From Streptomyces xanthophaeus (lineage in GTDB: Bacteria > Actinomycetota > Actinomycetes > Streptomycetales > Streptomycetaceae): a stretch of 64,000 nt of DNA. The notes under the pieces were generated by a model that had not been told where the DNA came from, ran no database searches, and saw nothing but the letters and a program-made list of their open reading frames with translations. Positions 24,160 through 31,809 of this stretch are shown here, one piece after another. The stretch spans positions 1 through 64,000 of the forward strand of contig NZ_JOFT01000032.1 in the NCBI RefSeq assembly GCF_000725805.1, given 5' to 3'. Position 1 is the first letter of the stretch; each line of letters opens with the position of its first letter. A program made the position numbers and the translations under genes.

Positions 24160-26837
24160 ACGCCACCGCCCAGCAGACGACCTCGGCCGCGCCGCAGCCG
24201 GATGCTCCCGTGCAGGAGGTCCTCGCCGCCGTCCGCACCGGACGCACCGCCCGCCTGCCCGGACTGCTGAGGCCCCTGGACCGGGCGCAGCGCACGGTCC
24301 TGCTCGCCGAGCTGAAGGTGCTGCGGGCCGGCCTGCGTTCCCGGGGCTGGGCGAACTGGCAGGAGCGGGACCTCGTGAACCCGGCCCTGGTCGTCGCGGG
24401 CGCCGGGTGCACCACCGGCGCGGCCGCCGCGGCCTCCTGGATCGCCGCGCGTGACCTGCGCCGTTGGCGGCCGCTCCCGGCCGCCGTCCTGCTCGACGTC
24501 CTGTCCGACCGGGAGCCGCGGTGGCTCGGCGACCTCGCCCACCGGCTCGCCGCCCGGGCCGCGACGGCCGAGCAGGACTACCCGCTGATCCGCATGCTCG
24601 TCGGCATCGCCGGGTGCGCGATGCCGGCCGGCGACGGCTGCCTGGAGGGCTGGGCCGCGTCCCTGTCCGTCCAGCACACCTCGCTCGTCGACGCCCTGCG
24701 CCAAGACCCGTACACCGCTGAACTGGTCCCGCGCCTCTTCGAGACCGCCGAGCCGGTCGCCTCGTTCAGCTGGTCGGGCGACGCCTCCGGCCGGTACCAC
24801 TGGCCGACCGCGCTCGCCGCCGTCGCCGCGGAGGGGCTGGTCGACCGCGCCGCCCTCCTGGACGGGTGCACGGCCCGCCTGCTGCGCGGCGGAACGGCCC
24901 CCCACCTCAAGCCGTACCTCGCGATCCTGCAGGCCATGGACCTGACCGCCGAGGAGGAGCGGGAGCGTGCCGCGGACTGGATCGCGCTGGCCGCCGATGC
25001 CCCGGCCGCCGTCGCAGGGCACGCCCAGCAGGTCCTGGCCCGGCTCGCCGCGGCCGGCGGCCTCGCCGCCCGTCTGCTCGCCGAGATGTCCCTGACCGTC
25101 CTCTTCCGCCCGGAGAAGAAGCTGGTCCGCGCCCAACTGGTGCTGCTCGGGCGGGAGCTGGTGCGCGATCCGGACGCCGCCCCCGACCTGCTGCCTGTGC
25201 TCGGCGAGGCCTTCGGGCACACCGACACCGACATCCAGGAACGGGCCCTGAAGCTCGCCGCCGTCCATCTGGTCGCCGCCCCGGACGTGCGCGCCGAACT
25301 CGCCGAACGCGCACACCTGCTGAGCCCCCTGCACCGGGCGCGGGCCGTGGAGGTCCTCGGCCCGGACGCCGCCCCCGTCGACGACGACCTCCCCTACCGG
25401 GAGATCCTTCCGCCGCCCCCGGCCCAGGTCCCGCTCGCGCCCGCCCCGGAGAGCGTCGAGGAGACCGTGGAGCTCGTCGCCGCCGTGCTCAACTCCCGCA
25501 CCGCGAGCGTCGAGGAGTTCGAACGCGCCCTGGACGGCCTCGTCCGGCACACCCGCCGGGACCGGGCGGCCCTCGCGGCCGCGCTGCGTCCCGCCCTGGC
25601 CGGCCGCTGGTGGCTCGACCCCGAACAGTCCCGCTACTACACCACCGAACTGGCCGGTATCGAAGGGGTGGCCGCCGCCGTCCTGGACGCACGCCCGGGC
25701 GAGCCGCCCCACCCGCCGCAGCCCGCGCTCGCGTCCTGGCGCAGCGAGTGCCACCACCCCGCGTTCCACGTGGCCGCCCATGCCCGGCTGGCCGAGGCAG
25801 CCCGGCACGTCACGGACCGGCCGCTGCCCTTCCTGCTCGCCTTCCCCACCCACACGAACGGTTCCCTGGACCCGCACACCCTGGTCGAGCGCCTCGCCAC
25901 GTACGCACGGCTCGGAGAGAACCCGGGGCCGGCGGACTTCGCTCAGGCCCTGCTGCGGACCCGCCGCGAGCCCGCGGCCGTCGCCGCGGCGGCCGCGCTG
26001 GGCACGCCCGAAGGGGACCGGCTGGCGGCCTGGCTCGGCGAGGCGGGCCTGCCCGCCACCGTCACCCGCCGCACTGCGCCGGCCGTGACCCGCCACTACG
26101 ACACGTGGCCGGAGCACCTCGTCCTGGACACCGGGGAGCGTCCCGCCGTCCTACGGGGGTTCCCCGAGCCGTTCCGTGAGCTGGGGAAGGCCCGTACGGC
26201 TGCCGGGCGCTGCTGGGACGGCGAGGGCGACGGCGAATCCGCCCTGGTCTGCGCCCTTCCCCAGGACCGGGAGACCCTGGCCGCGTGGTCGCTGCCCGTC
26301 GTCACCGCCTGCGCCCTCCGCGAAGGCCGGGGCGGGACCGCCGTGCTGCCCCTGCTCGCGGCCGCCGGGGGCCCGGCCGGCCCGGCGCTCCACCTCGCTC
26401 TCGCCACCGGACTCGGCGCCCGGCACGCCGAGGACCGGCTGAGGGCGGTCGATGCGCTCCTGACCCTCGCCGCACGCGGCGAACTGGACTCCGTACGCCT
26501 CGGCTCCGACATCGGGGAGCAGCTGGCCCTGGGCACGGTCAAGTCCAACCGGCTCGCCGACTCGCTGCGCACCGCCGCCGCGACCGGTGCCTGCACGACG
26601 ACCTGGTCCGTCCTGGCGGCCACCCTGCCGACCCTGCTCACCGGACCGGCCGATCCCCGGGGCGCCGGCGAGCTGCTCGAGATGGCGGCCGACTGCGTGG
26701 AACGGTCCGGGGCAGCCGCTCCGTACCCGGACGGCCTGGCCGCCGTGGCGGCCCGCGGCGGGCGCTCGCGTCTGGTCACCCAGGCCGTCCGCCTGGGCAA
26801 GGCCCTCGACCGCAACCGGGAGTCGACGGGCGCATGA
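24156..26837 (+). CDS. DUF6493 large helical-repeat protein
   Basis: An 893-residue cytoplasmic protein matching the DUF6493 type that follows SWIM genes in Streptomyces. It is Leu/Ala-rich with regular helical pairs (RAQLVLLGRELVRDPDAAPD, DTDIQERALKLAAVHLVAAP), suggesting a HEAT/ARM-like solenoid in residues about 230-420, then a second domain (about 480-880). No catalytic motif was seen. ATG 24156 lies in the stop of the upstream gene. It probably works as a scaffold with the SWIM protein. The function is unknown. Confidence 0.82.
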   Translation: MNATAQQTTSAAPQPDAPVQEVLAAVRTGRTARLPGLLRPLDRAQRTVLLAELKVLRAGLRSRGWANWQERDLVNPALVVAGAGCTTGAAAAASWIAARDLRRWRPLPAAVLLDVLSDREPRWLGDLAHRLAARAATAEQDYPLIRMLVGIAGCAMPAGDGCLEGWAASLSVQHTSLVDALRQDPYTAELVPRLFETAEPVASFSWSGDASGRYHWPTALAAVAAEGLVDRAALLDGCTARLLRGGTAPHLKPYLAILQAMDLTAEEERERAADWIALAADAPAAVAGHAQQVLARLAAAGGLAARLLAEMSLTVLFRPEKKLVRAQLVLLGRELVRDPDAAPDLLPVLGEAFGHTDTDIQERALKLAAVHLVAAPDVRAELAERAHLLSPLHRARAVEVLGPDAAPVDDDLPYREILPPPPAQVPLAPAPESVEETVELVAAVLNSRTASVEEFERALDGLVRHTRRDRAALAAALRPALAGRWWLDPEQSRYYTTELAGIEGVAAAVLDARPGEPPHPPQPALASWRSECHHPAFHVAAHARLAEAARHVTDRPLPFLLAFPTHTNGSLDPHTLVERLATYARLGENPGPADFAQALLRTRREPAAVAAAAALGTPEGDRLAAWLGEAGLPATVTRRTAPAVTRHYDTWPEHLVLDTGERPAVLRGFPEPFRELGKARTAAGRCWDGEGDGESALVCALPQDRETLAAWSLPVVTACALREGRGGTAVLPLLAAAGGPAGPALHLALATGLGARHAEDRLRAVDALLTLAARGELDSVRLGSDIGEQLALGTVKSNRLADSLRTAAATGACTTTWSVLAATLPTLLTGPADPRGAGELLEMAADCVERSGAAAPYPDGLAAVAARGGRSRLVTQAVRLGKALDRNRESTGA

Positions 26838-26936
26838 ACCGGGAGGTCTGCGGCCTGCTCACGGCCACGCGGGTCGGCGGCGGAGGCTGCCGTCCGGCCC
26901 ACACTCAGGCCGGCCACCACGGCAACCGTCGGGTGG

Positions 26937-27329
26937 TCATCCGTAGGCAACACCCGGGGAGGGCGCCGGTGCGGCGGCGGGGGACAGCGCCGCCCGGACG
27001 ATGCGCAGGGCCTCGTCGGGGCCGATGCCGGCGCGGGCGATGACGGCGGCGTACTCGGTGGCGGCGCGGTGTGCCTGTTCGCGTCCGTTCTCGCCGGCCG
27101 CGGACACGAAGGAGCCTGCTGCCCGGCGGGTTTCGATCAGTCCTGCCTCTTCCAGCTCCCGGTAGGCCCGGCCGACGGTGTTGGCGGCCAGGCCGAGGTC
27201 CGCTGCCAGGCGGCGGATCGTCGGCAGCCGGGTGCCCACCGCGAGCGTGTGGTCCTGGATCTGCCGGGCGAGCTGGGCACGGAGCTGTTCGAACGGTGGG
27301 ACGGGTGAGTCCGAGTCGATGACGATCAC
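26937..27329 (-). CDS. GntR-family regulator, YtrA subfamily
   Basis: A 130-residue protein with an N-terminal winged helix: VPPFEQLRAQLARQIQ, then LPTIRRLAADLGLAANTVGR and YRELEEAGLIETRRAAGSFV. The short C-terminal part (about 50 residues, two helices) is typical of YtrA-type regulators, which have no large ligand domain. GTG 27329 begins right after the stop of the upstream membrane-protein gene (three bases between them), so the two form an operon. YtrA regulators usually repress their own operon; the repeated CTTGTCTCAA at 28171 is the likely site. Confidence 0.93.
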   Translation of the reverse strand: MIVIDSDSPVPPFEQLRAQLARQIQDHTLAVGTRLPTIRRLAADLGLAANTVGRAYRELEEAGLIETRRAAGSFVSAAGENGREQAHRAATEYAAVIARAGIGPDEALRIVRAALSPAAAPAPSPGVAYG

Positions 27330-27332
27330 GGC

Positions 27333-28163
27333 TCACCCACCCGCCGCGGCGGTCCGGGCCGCCGTGCCGCTCGTCGCGGTCCACAGCGTGATCAGGGCGA
27401 GCGTGACGGCGCCGAGGGCGATGAAGACGAACCAGGCGATGTTCCACCAGCCGGGGTGGGCCTCGATCACCGAAGCGGTCGGCAGGCACCACACCACGGT
27501 GGGCGCGGCGATCTCCCGGGCGTCCTCGATCCGCATGAGGGCATCGGCGGTCAGTGAGGCCTCGTCGTCGGCCACGGCCGGGTGTGTCAGCACGTGGCGC
27601 AGCTGGACCAGCATGACGGCCGCCGCCCCGCACAGTCCGATGAGCAGGACGGCCCCCGCGTAGCGGGCGCCGGGTTCCCCGACGGTCAGGGCGCCGAGGG
27701 CGAGCGCCGTCGCGGCCGCGAAGGTGGCGACCGCGAGGGCGGCCCGGGGCAGGCCGATCACGGTGCGCCAGCCGAGGCGGACGGGGCGGGCCGCCCTCCG
27801 CGGCAAAGCCGCGCCGGCCTGACGGTCGATGCGCCGTACGCGTCGGTCCAGCAGCGCCTGGGCGAGCACGAGGGCCGTCACGACCGCCGCCAGGAGCAGC
27901 AGTGACCCGTACCGGTCGGGGTCGGAGGCGCCGGCCGTGTCTCCGGCAGGGCGGTTGAGGGCGTAGATGAGGGCGGCCACCACGATGAACGCGGCCAGCA
28001 GGACGTGACCGGCCAGGCGGGAGCTCTGCCGGGCGGCCAGGCGCCGCCCCAGCAGGGCCGTCGGCGGGACGTCCGACAGGCGGTGCCCGGCCAGCCAGAG
28101 GCGGGCCCGCTCGAAATCGGCCGGACGCGCGGGCAGGTCGTCCTTCGGAGGTTCGGTCGGCAT
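27333..28163 (-). CDS. Integral membrane protein paired with GntR regulator
   Basis: A 276-residue protein with six predicted transmembrane helices (examples: LAGHVLLAAFIVVAALIYAL, LLLLAAVVTALVLAQALL, NIAWFVFIALGAVTLALITL). The N-terminal 50 residues are soluble and charged. ATG 28163 follows AAGGGGCGTC; the longer frame adds 18 residues that overlap the operator. It is not an ABC permease by motif, though YtrA-type regulators often control such exporters. The function is unknown. First gene of a two-gene operon. Confidence 0.82.
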   Translation of the reverse strand: MPTEPPKDDLPARPADFERARLWLAGHRLSDVPPTALLGRRLAARQSSRLAGHVLLAAFIVVAALIYALNRPAGDTAGASDPDRYGSLLLLAAVVTALVLAQALLDRRVRRIDRQAGAALPRRAARPVRLGWRTVIGLPRAALAVATFAAATALALGALTVGEPGARYAGAVLLIGLCGAAAVMLVQLRHVLTHPAVADDEASLTADALMRIEDAREIAAPTVVWCLPTASVIEAHPGWWNIAWFVFIALGAVTLALITLWTATSGTAARTAAAGG

Positions 28164-28170
28164 GACGCCC

Positions 28171-28217
28171 CTTGTCTCAAGTCTTGTCTCAACAGACTGC
28201 GTCAAGGCTTGGGACAA
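28171..28217 (-). promoter_or_regulatory. Promoter/operator of the membrane protein-gntR operon
   Basis: Two direct copies of CTTGTCTCAA (28171-28180 and 28183-28192) and a nearby palindromic CTTGGGACAAG lie 8-50 bases upstream of the start. On the minus strand a TTGACG is present as a possible -35. The layout suits autoregulation by the YtrA-type protein. Confidence 0.5.
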
Positions 28218-28274
28218 GTCAATGAGTGCGCGGGCCGGCCGCGGCCCGTTCCTGCTCGGCGGGTGCCGCCCCGC

Positions 28275-29711
28275 TCAGGCGTCGCCGGTCGGCAACCAGC
28301 AGCCGTGCAGGCCGAGCGGGACCCGGACCGGGATGCGGGCGCGGGCCACGGGGCCCGAGGCCGGGTCCTCGGCCGGGACGACCAGGAACCAGGCGGATCC
28401 GTCGGTGCGGTCGGTGGCGAAGGTCAGCCAGTAGCCGCGCTCCTCGGATTCCCGTCCCGGCACCGGCGCGAAGACCGGCTCCCCGACGGACAGGTCCCCG
28501 GCGTCCCAGACGCGGGCGGTCCCGGTCTCGGTGTCGTGGAAGCGCACGGCGTCGTACTCGCCGGGCAGCAGGTCCGTCCGGCCTGTCTCGGTGGCCAGCG
28601 CGGCGTAGCGGTGGCGCCGGCCGATGCGCCGGTCGTCGATGCGGGGGAACTCCACCCGGGCGTCGTCGAGCAGGGTCCGGGCCATGCTGCCCGCGACCGG
28701 GTCGATGCGCGCCCGTACGAGCCCGCCGCTCGCGGGGGCCGCTCCGGGCTCCGGATCTGAGCCGACGGTCAGCCGGCTCCACTGCACGTAGTCCAGGACC
28801 ACCGGGGCGTCCGGGCCGGGTCCGTCGTCGTACGCGTTCACCGTGTGCCAGAGCCAGAACGCCTCGTCGGCGGCCCAGCGCGGCGGTGCGCCGTCGCGCG
28901 GGACGAGGACCACCCTGGTGCCGCGCTCGGGCCGCCAGGCGAGGAACGAGCCGCCCGCCATGGCCGCGGCGAGGTCGAAGAAGGCGGGCGCGAGGACGAT
29001 GACCGCGTAGCGCTCGGTCAGGGCCATGTCGTGGATCATCATCGGCTCGTCCACACCGTCGACGGGCGCGGGACCGCGCGTGACCACGCCGTCACGGCCG
29101 ATGACCGACCAGGTCAGGTACGGCGGCTCCAGGCCGTAGCAGAAGACGACCATCTCGCCGGTGACCGGATCGATCTTGGGGTGGGCGGTGATGCCGGCCG
29201 GCAGGGTGCCGTCGAAGTCCTCACGGCCGAGCGTCTCCAGACCCGCGCCGATCCGGTAGGGGCACGCGGATTCGGCGAGCGCCAGGAGCCGGCCCCCGTG
29301 CCGCACGACGTTGATGTCGGGCATCTCCCGGAAGGTGCCCGCGAGCTCGGGTCCGACTTCCTCGGCATCCGGCATGATCATCGACTCCAAGCCGCCCCAC
29401 AGGGCCCGGCCGGCCCGTTCCTCGGCCCGTAGCGCGGGGGTGCGCACGAAGCGGTTGCGGTAGCGGGCGCGGCCCTGCGAGAGCCAGACCCCGTGCAGCA
29501 TGCCGTCGCCGTCGATGGGGTACAGGTACGAGCCGACCGGGGTGAAGCGGGGATTGGGTCCGTTGCGCAGGTACAGCCCGTCCAGGTCCGTCGGGATCTC
29601 GCCGGTCACTTCCAGGTCGGCGACGTCGACCTCCTCGCTCACCGGCGCGAACGAGCCCAGCAGGTGGGGTACCCGGGTGGGGTCGAAGCGGGGCGGCGTG
29701 TGCGTGTTCAC
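28275..29711 (-). CDS. Carotenoid cleavage oxygenase family protein
   Basis: A 478-residue seven-bladed-propeller non-haem iron oxygenase (retinal pigment epithelial membrane protein family), which splits carotenoids or related alkenes with O2. Four iron His are visible in order: ITAHPKIDP, MMIHDMALT, WLWHTVNAY and the C-terminal GLHGCWLP. LYLRNGPNPRF near residue 50 is the conserved entry motif. GTG 29711 follows GGGAGG; the longer frame adds non-coding sequence. It is monocistronic, and the window has no carotenoid biosynthesis genes, so the substrate remains open. Confidence 0.93.
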   Translation of the reverse strand: MNTHTPPRFDPTRVPHLLGSFAPVSEEVDVADLEVTGEIPTDLDGLYLRNGPNPRFTPVGSYLYPIDGDGMLHGVWLSQGRARYRNRFVRTPALRAEERAGRALWGGLESMIMPDAEEVGPELAGTFREMPDINVVRHGGRLLALAESACPYRIGAGLETLGREDFDGTLPAGITAHPKIDPVTGEMVVFCYGLEPPYLTWSVIGRDGVVTRGPAPVDGVDEPMMIHDMALTERYAVIVLAPAFFDLAAAMAGGSFLAWRPERGTRVVLVPRDGAPPRWAADEAFWLWHTVNAYDDGPGPDAPVVLDYVQWSRLTVGSDPEPGAAPASGGLVRARIDPVAGSMARTLLDDARVEFPRIDDRRIGRRHRYAALATETGRTDLLPGEYDAVRFHDTETGTARVWDAGDLSVGEPVFAPVPGRESEERGYWLTFATDRTDGSAWFLVVPAEDPASGPVARARIPVRVPLGLHGCWLPTGDA

Positions 29712-29867
29712 GGGACCTCCCGGGGCGTGCTGGTCGCGGTCTCCCGAGTCCTTCCAGTGAAACGCGGCGCCCGGGACGGTGCCACGCGTACGGCACCGCC
29801 ATGCCGCCGCGGCGGCCGGGTCGAGGGCTCGTGCGCGCAGGACGGGGGCGGGGCGGGTGCCGTCCCG

Positions 29868-29909
29868 GGCCGAGTGCCGTCCCGGGCGGGGCCGGGACGG
29901 CACTCGGCC
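29868..29909 (-). terminator. Terminator hairpin after the secreted protein gene
   Basis: An 18-bp perfect stem (29868-29885 with 29892-29909), 6-base loop. It lies 48 bases after the stop of the secreted-protein gene on the same strand and before the carotenoid oxygenase start. Confidence 0.8.
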
Positions 29910-29956
29910 GGCGCGGTCCCGGCGGACCGCACGGCAGGACAGACGTCGGAGCGGGA

Positions 29957-31588
29957 CTACGGGGCTTCCAGCTGAGCCTTGCTGTGGGCGTAGAGGACGC
30001 GCTCGCACACGAGGCCCAGGCACTTCGCCGACCCGCCGTCCTCGACGGCCTCGGCGTTCACCGCCGGACCGTAGTGCTCGGAGACCGACCACAGACGCTG
30101 CGCGCCGCGTTCGTAGTAGAGGTCCTCGGCGCCCGTGGCGGTCTTGATCGCGCTGCCGTTGGACACCAGCTCGCCGTTGCTCCACTTGTATCGCCAGAGG
30201 TTGCCCGGGGCGTTGTGACCGGCGCTCTGGTTGACGTACAGGTTGTCACCGATCGCCAGCGCACCCTGAGCTCCGCCGTTCGTCATCGGCAGGTAGTTGG
30301 CCCAGCCTTCGGCCGCCACTTCGCCGGAACGGTTCTCCAGGGCCTTGACGGGGAACGAGGCGATCCGGCCCGGCGACGGGTAGCCGCTCTCCGGACGGCA
30401 GTACTCGCCCATGATCAGCCGGTCGGGGTTCTTGCTGCGGTCGAGCGACAGGTAGGACGCCTTCGGGGCGCCGGTGCTGACGCACTTGAACGAGCCCGAG
30501 GGGTTGGACTGCGTGGCCTTGAACTTCCAGGCCGCCACCTGAGGCATCACGTAGCGGTAGCCGAAGCTGTACCAGACGTTGTTGTGGCGCCCGACCTTGG
30601 TCTTGTCCTCGACGTCGGACGTGGTCTTCACCCCGTCGGTGTCCGCGCCCATCTCGTCACCGGCCTTGGAGTCCCCGTTGGGATCCAGGTCCATGATCTT
30701 CTCCATGTCGAAGATCCGGATGCCGTTCCGGGTGTCGGCGACATAGAGGTAGTGGCCGTACCAGACCATGCCGCCTGCGTGCAGGCCGTTCTGCATGTCC
30801 TCGTCCGGGTCGGGAACCGTCGAGCCCTCGGCGGAGTGCACTCCGTCGAAGGACACGTGGCCGGAGTTGTTCGTGTACGCCCAGCCCAGCAGCACGTGCC
30901 GGTACTTCACCGTGCCGTCGGCGCGGCGCTGCACGAAGGAGATCCGCACGCCCTTCTGGTTGCAGGCGTCGTTGGCCTTCAACTCGTCGGGGTTGCAGTC
31001 GCCGACGTCGTTGCCGTTGCTGTCGCGGCCCGGGTCCCAGTTGTCGTAGGACGCGTAGAGCTGGATGTTCGTGTCGTTGCCGACGCCGTACTGCTCGTCT
31101 TCCGCGGCGTCCGAGACGCCGGTCATGGCCTGCGGGATCCACTCGCGCGAGGTCGAGTCGGCGTTGTCCAGGCACCACTTGAGGGCCGGAGCGGGCGCCG
31201 TGCCGAACGGGTCGCGGGTGCACGAGGCGGTATTGACGGTGCGGTTGGCATCGGCGAGGAGCTTCGACACGCCCGACTTGGGCAGTACGCCGTCGAGGCG
31301 GGCGACGCGTTCGGCAGTCGTCCCGTTCATCGAGCCGGCCTGCAGGGTGAAGTCCGCGGGATTCGCCTTGCCGCCGGGGCTGGTCCACGCCCTGGTGCCG
31401 AGGGGCGCCGCACCGCTCACCGTCACCTGCGGATCCTGGTGCCACGATTCGGGCAGCGGCGCAGGGGTCTCCTCGGAGTGGGCCGGGGCCGACAGGCCGG
31501 TCAGTGCCAGCGTGACTGCGGTGGTGACCGTCAGCCACCCCCGCCGTATTCGGATCCGGGACGGGCGCCGGGACATGCGTGGGGACAT
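29957..31588 (-). CDS. Secreted protein, probable beta-propeller, unknown function
   Basis: A 543-residue exported protein. ATG 31588 is preceded by GGAGG and starts a signal peptide with an Arg-rich N-region (RIRIRRGWLTVTTAVTLALT), cut near AHSEE. The mature part has propeller-like repeats: YGHYLYVADTRNGIRIFDME and GALAIGDNLYVNQSAGHN. Residues such as DLDPNGDSKAG and DSNGNDVGDCNPDE look like Ca-binding loops. It has six or so Cys. It ends in VLYAHSKAQLEAP. No catalytic motif was found; binding of an extracellular ligand is the likely role. Homologues are common as unnamed secreted Streptomyces proteins. Confidence 0.75.
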   Translation of the reverse strand: MSPRMSRRPSRIRIRRGWLTVTTAVTLALTGLSAPAHSEETPAPLPESWHQDPQVTVSGAAPLGTRAWTSPGGKANPADFTLQAGSMNGTTAERVARLDGVLPKSGVSKLLADANRTVNTASCTRDPFGTAPAPALKWCLDNADSTSREWIPQAMTGVSDAAEDEQYGVGNDTNIQLYASYDNWDPGRDSNGNDVGDCNPDELKANDACNQKGVRISFVQRRADGTVKYRHVLLGWAYTNNSGHVSFDGVHSAEGSTVPDPDEDMQNGLHAGGMVWYGHYLYVADTRNGIRIFDMEKIMDLDPNGDSKAGDEMGADTDGVKTTSDVEDKTKVGRHNNVWYSFGYRYVMPQVAAWKFKATQSNPSGSFKCVSTGAPKASYLSLDRSKNPDRLIMGEYCRPESGYPSPGRIASFPVKALENRSGEVAAEGWANYLPMTNGGAQGALAIGDNLYVNQSAGHNAPGNLWRYKWSNGELVSNGSAIKTATGAEDLYYERGAQRLWSVSEHYGPAVNAEAVEDGGSAKCLGLVCERVLYAHSKAQLEAP

Positions 31589-31721
31589 GCGTATTGCCTC
31601 CGTTGTTGCTGCTGCGCCAGCTGATGCTGCGACAGCTGAATCGAACGAAGGTTTTCAGGACGCCTCCGCCGAAGGCAAGATGACGGCGAGTCAGTCACGC
31701 GCGGCACGAACGGGATGGGGG

Positions 31722-31756
31722 CCGTTGGCCCGGAATTTCCCATTCCGGGCCAATGG
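31722..31756 (-). terminator. Terminator hairpin after the PHP hydrolase gene
   Basis: TTGGCCCGGAAT (31725-31736) pairs perfectly with 31742-31753 across a 5-base loop, with two further pairs outside a G-U. It lies 55 bases past the stop of the PHP gene on the minus strand. Confidence 0.75.
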
Positions 31757-31809
31757 CGCGGCCGGCCCGGCCACGGGACATCGCACTGCGGGCCGTGGCG
31801 GGGACCCCG

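Noticed and set aside
26834..26983. Small ORF starting in the stop of the DUF6493 gene (ATGA overlap)
   Set aside because: The product is Arg/His-rich without domain pattern and runs antisense into the GntR gene.
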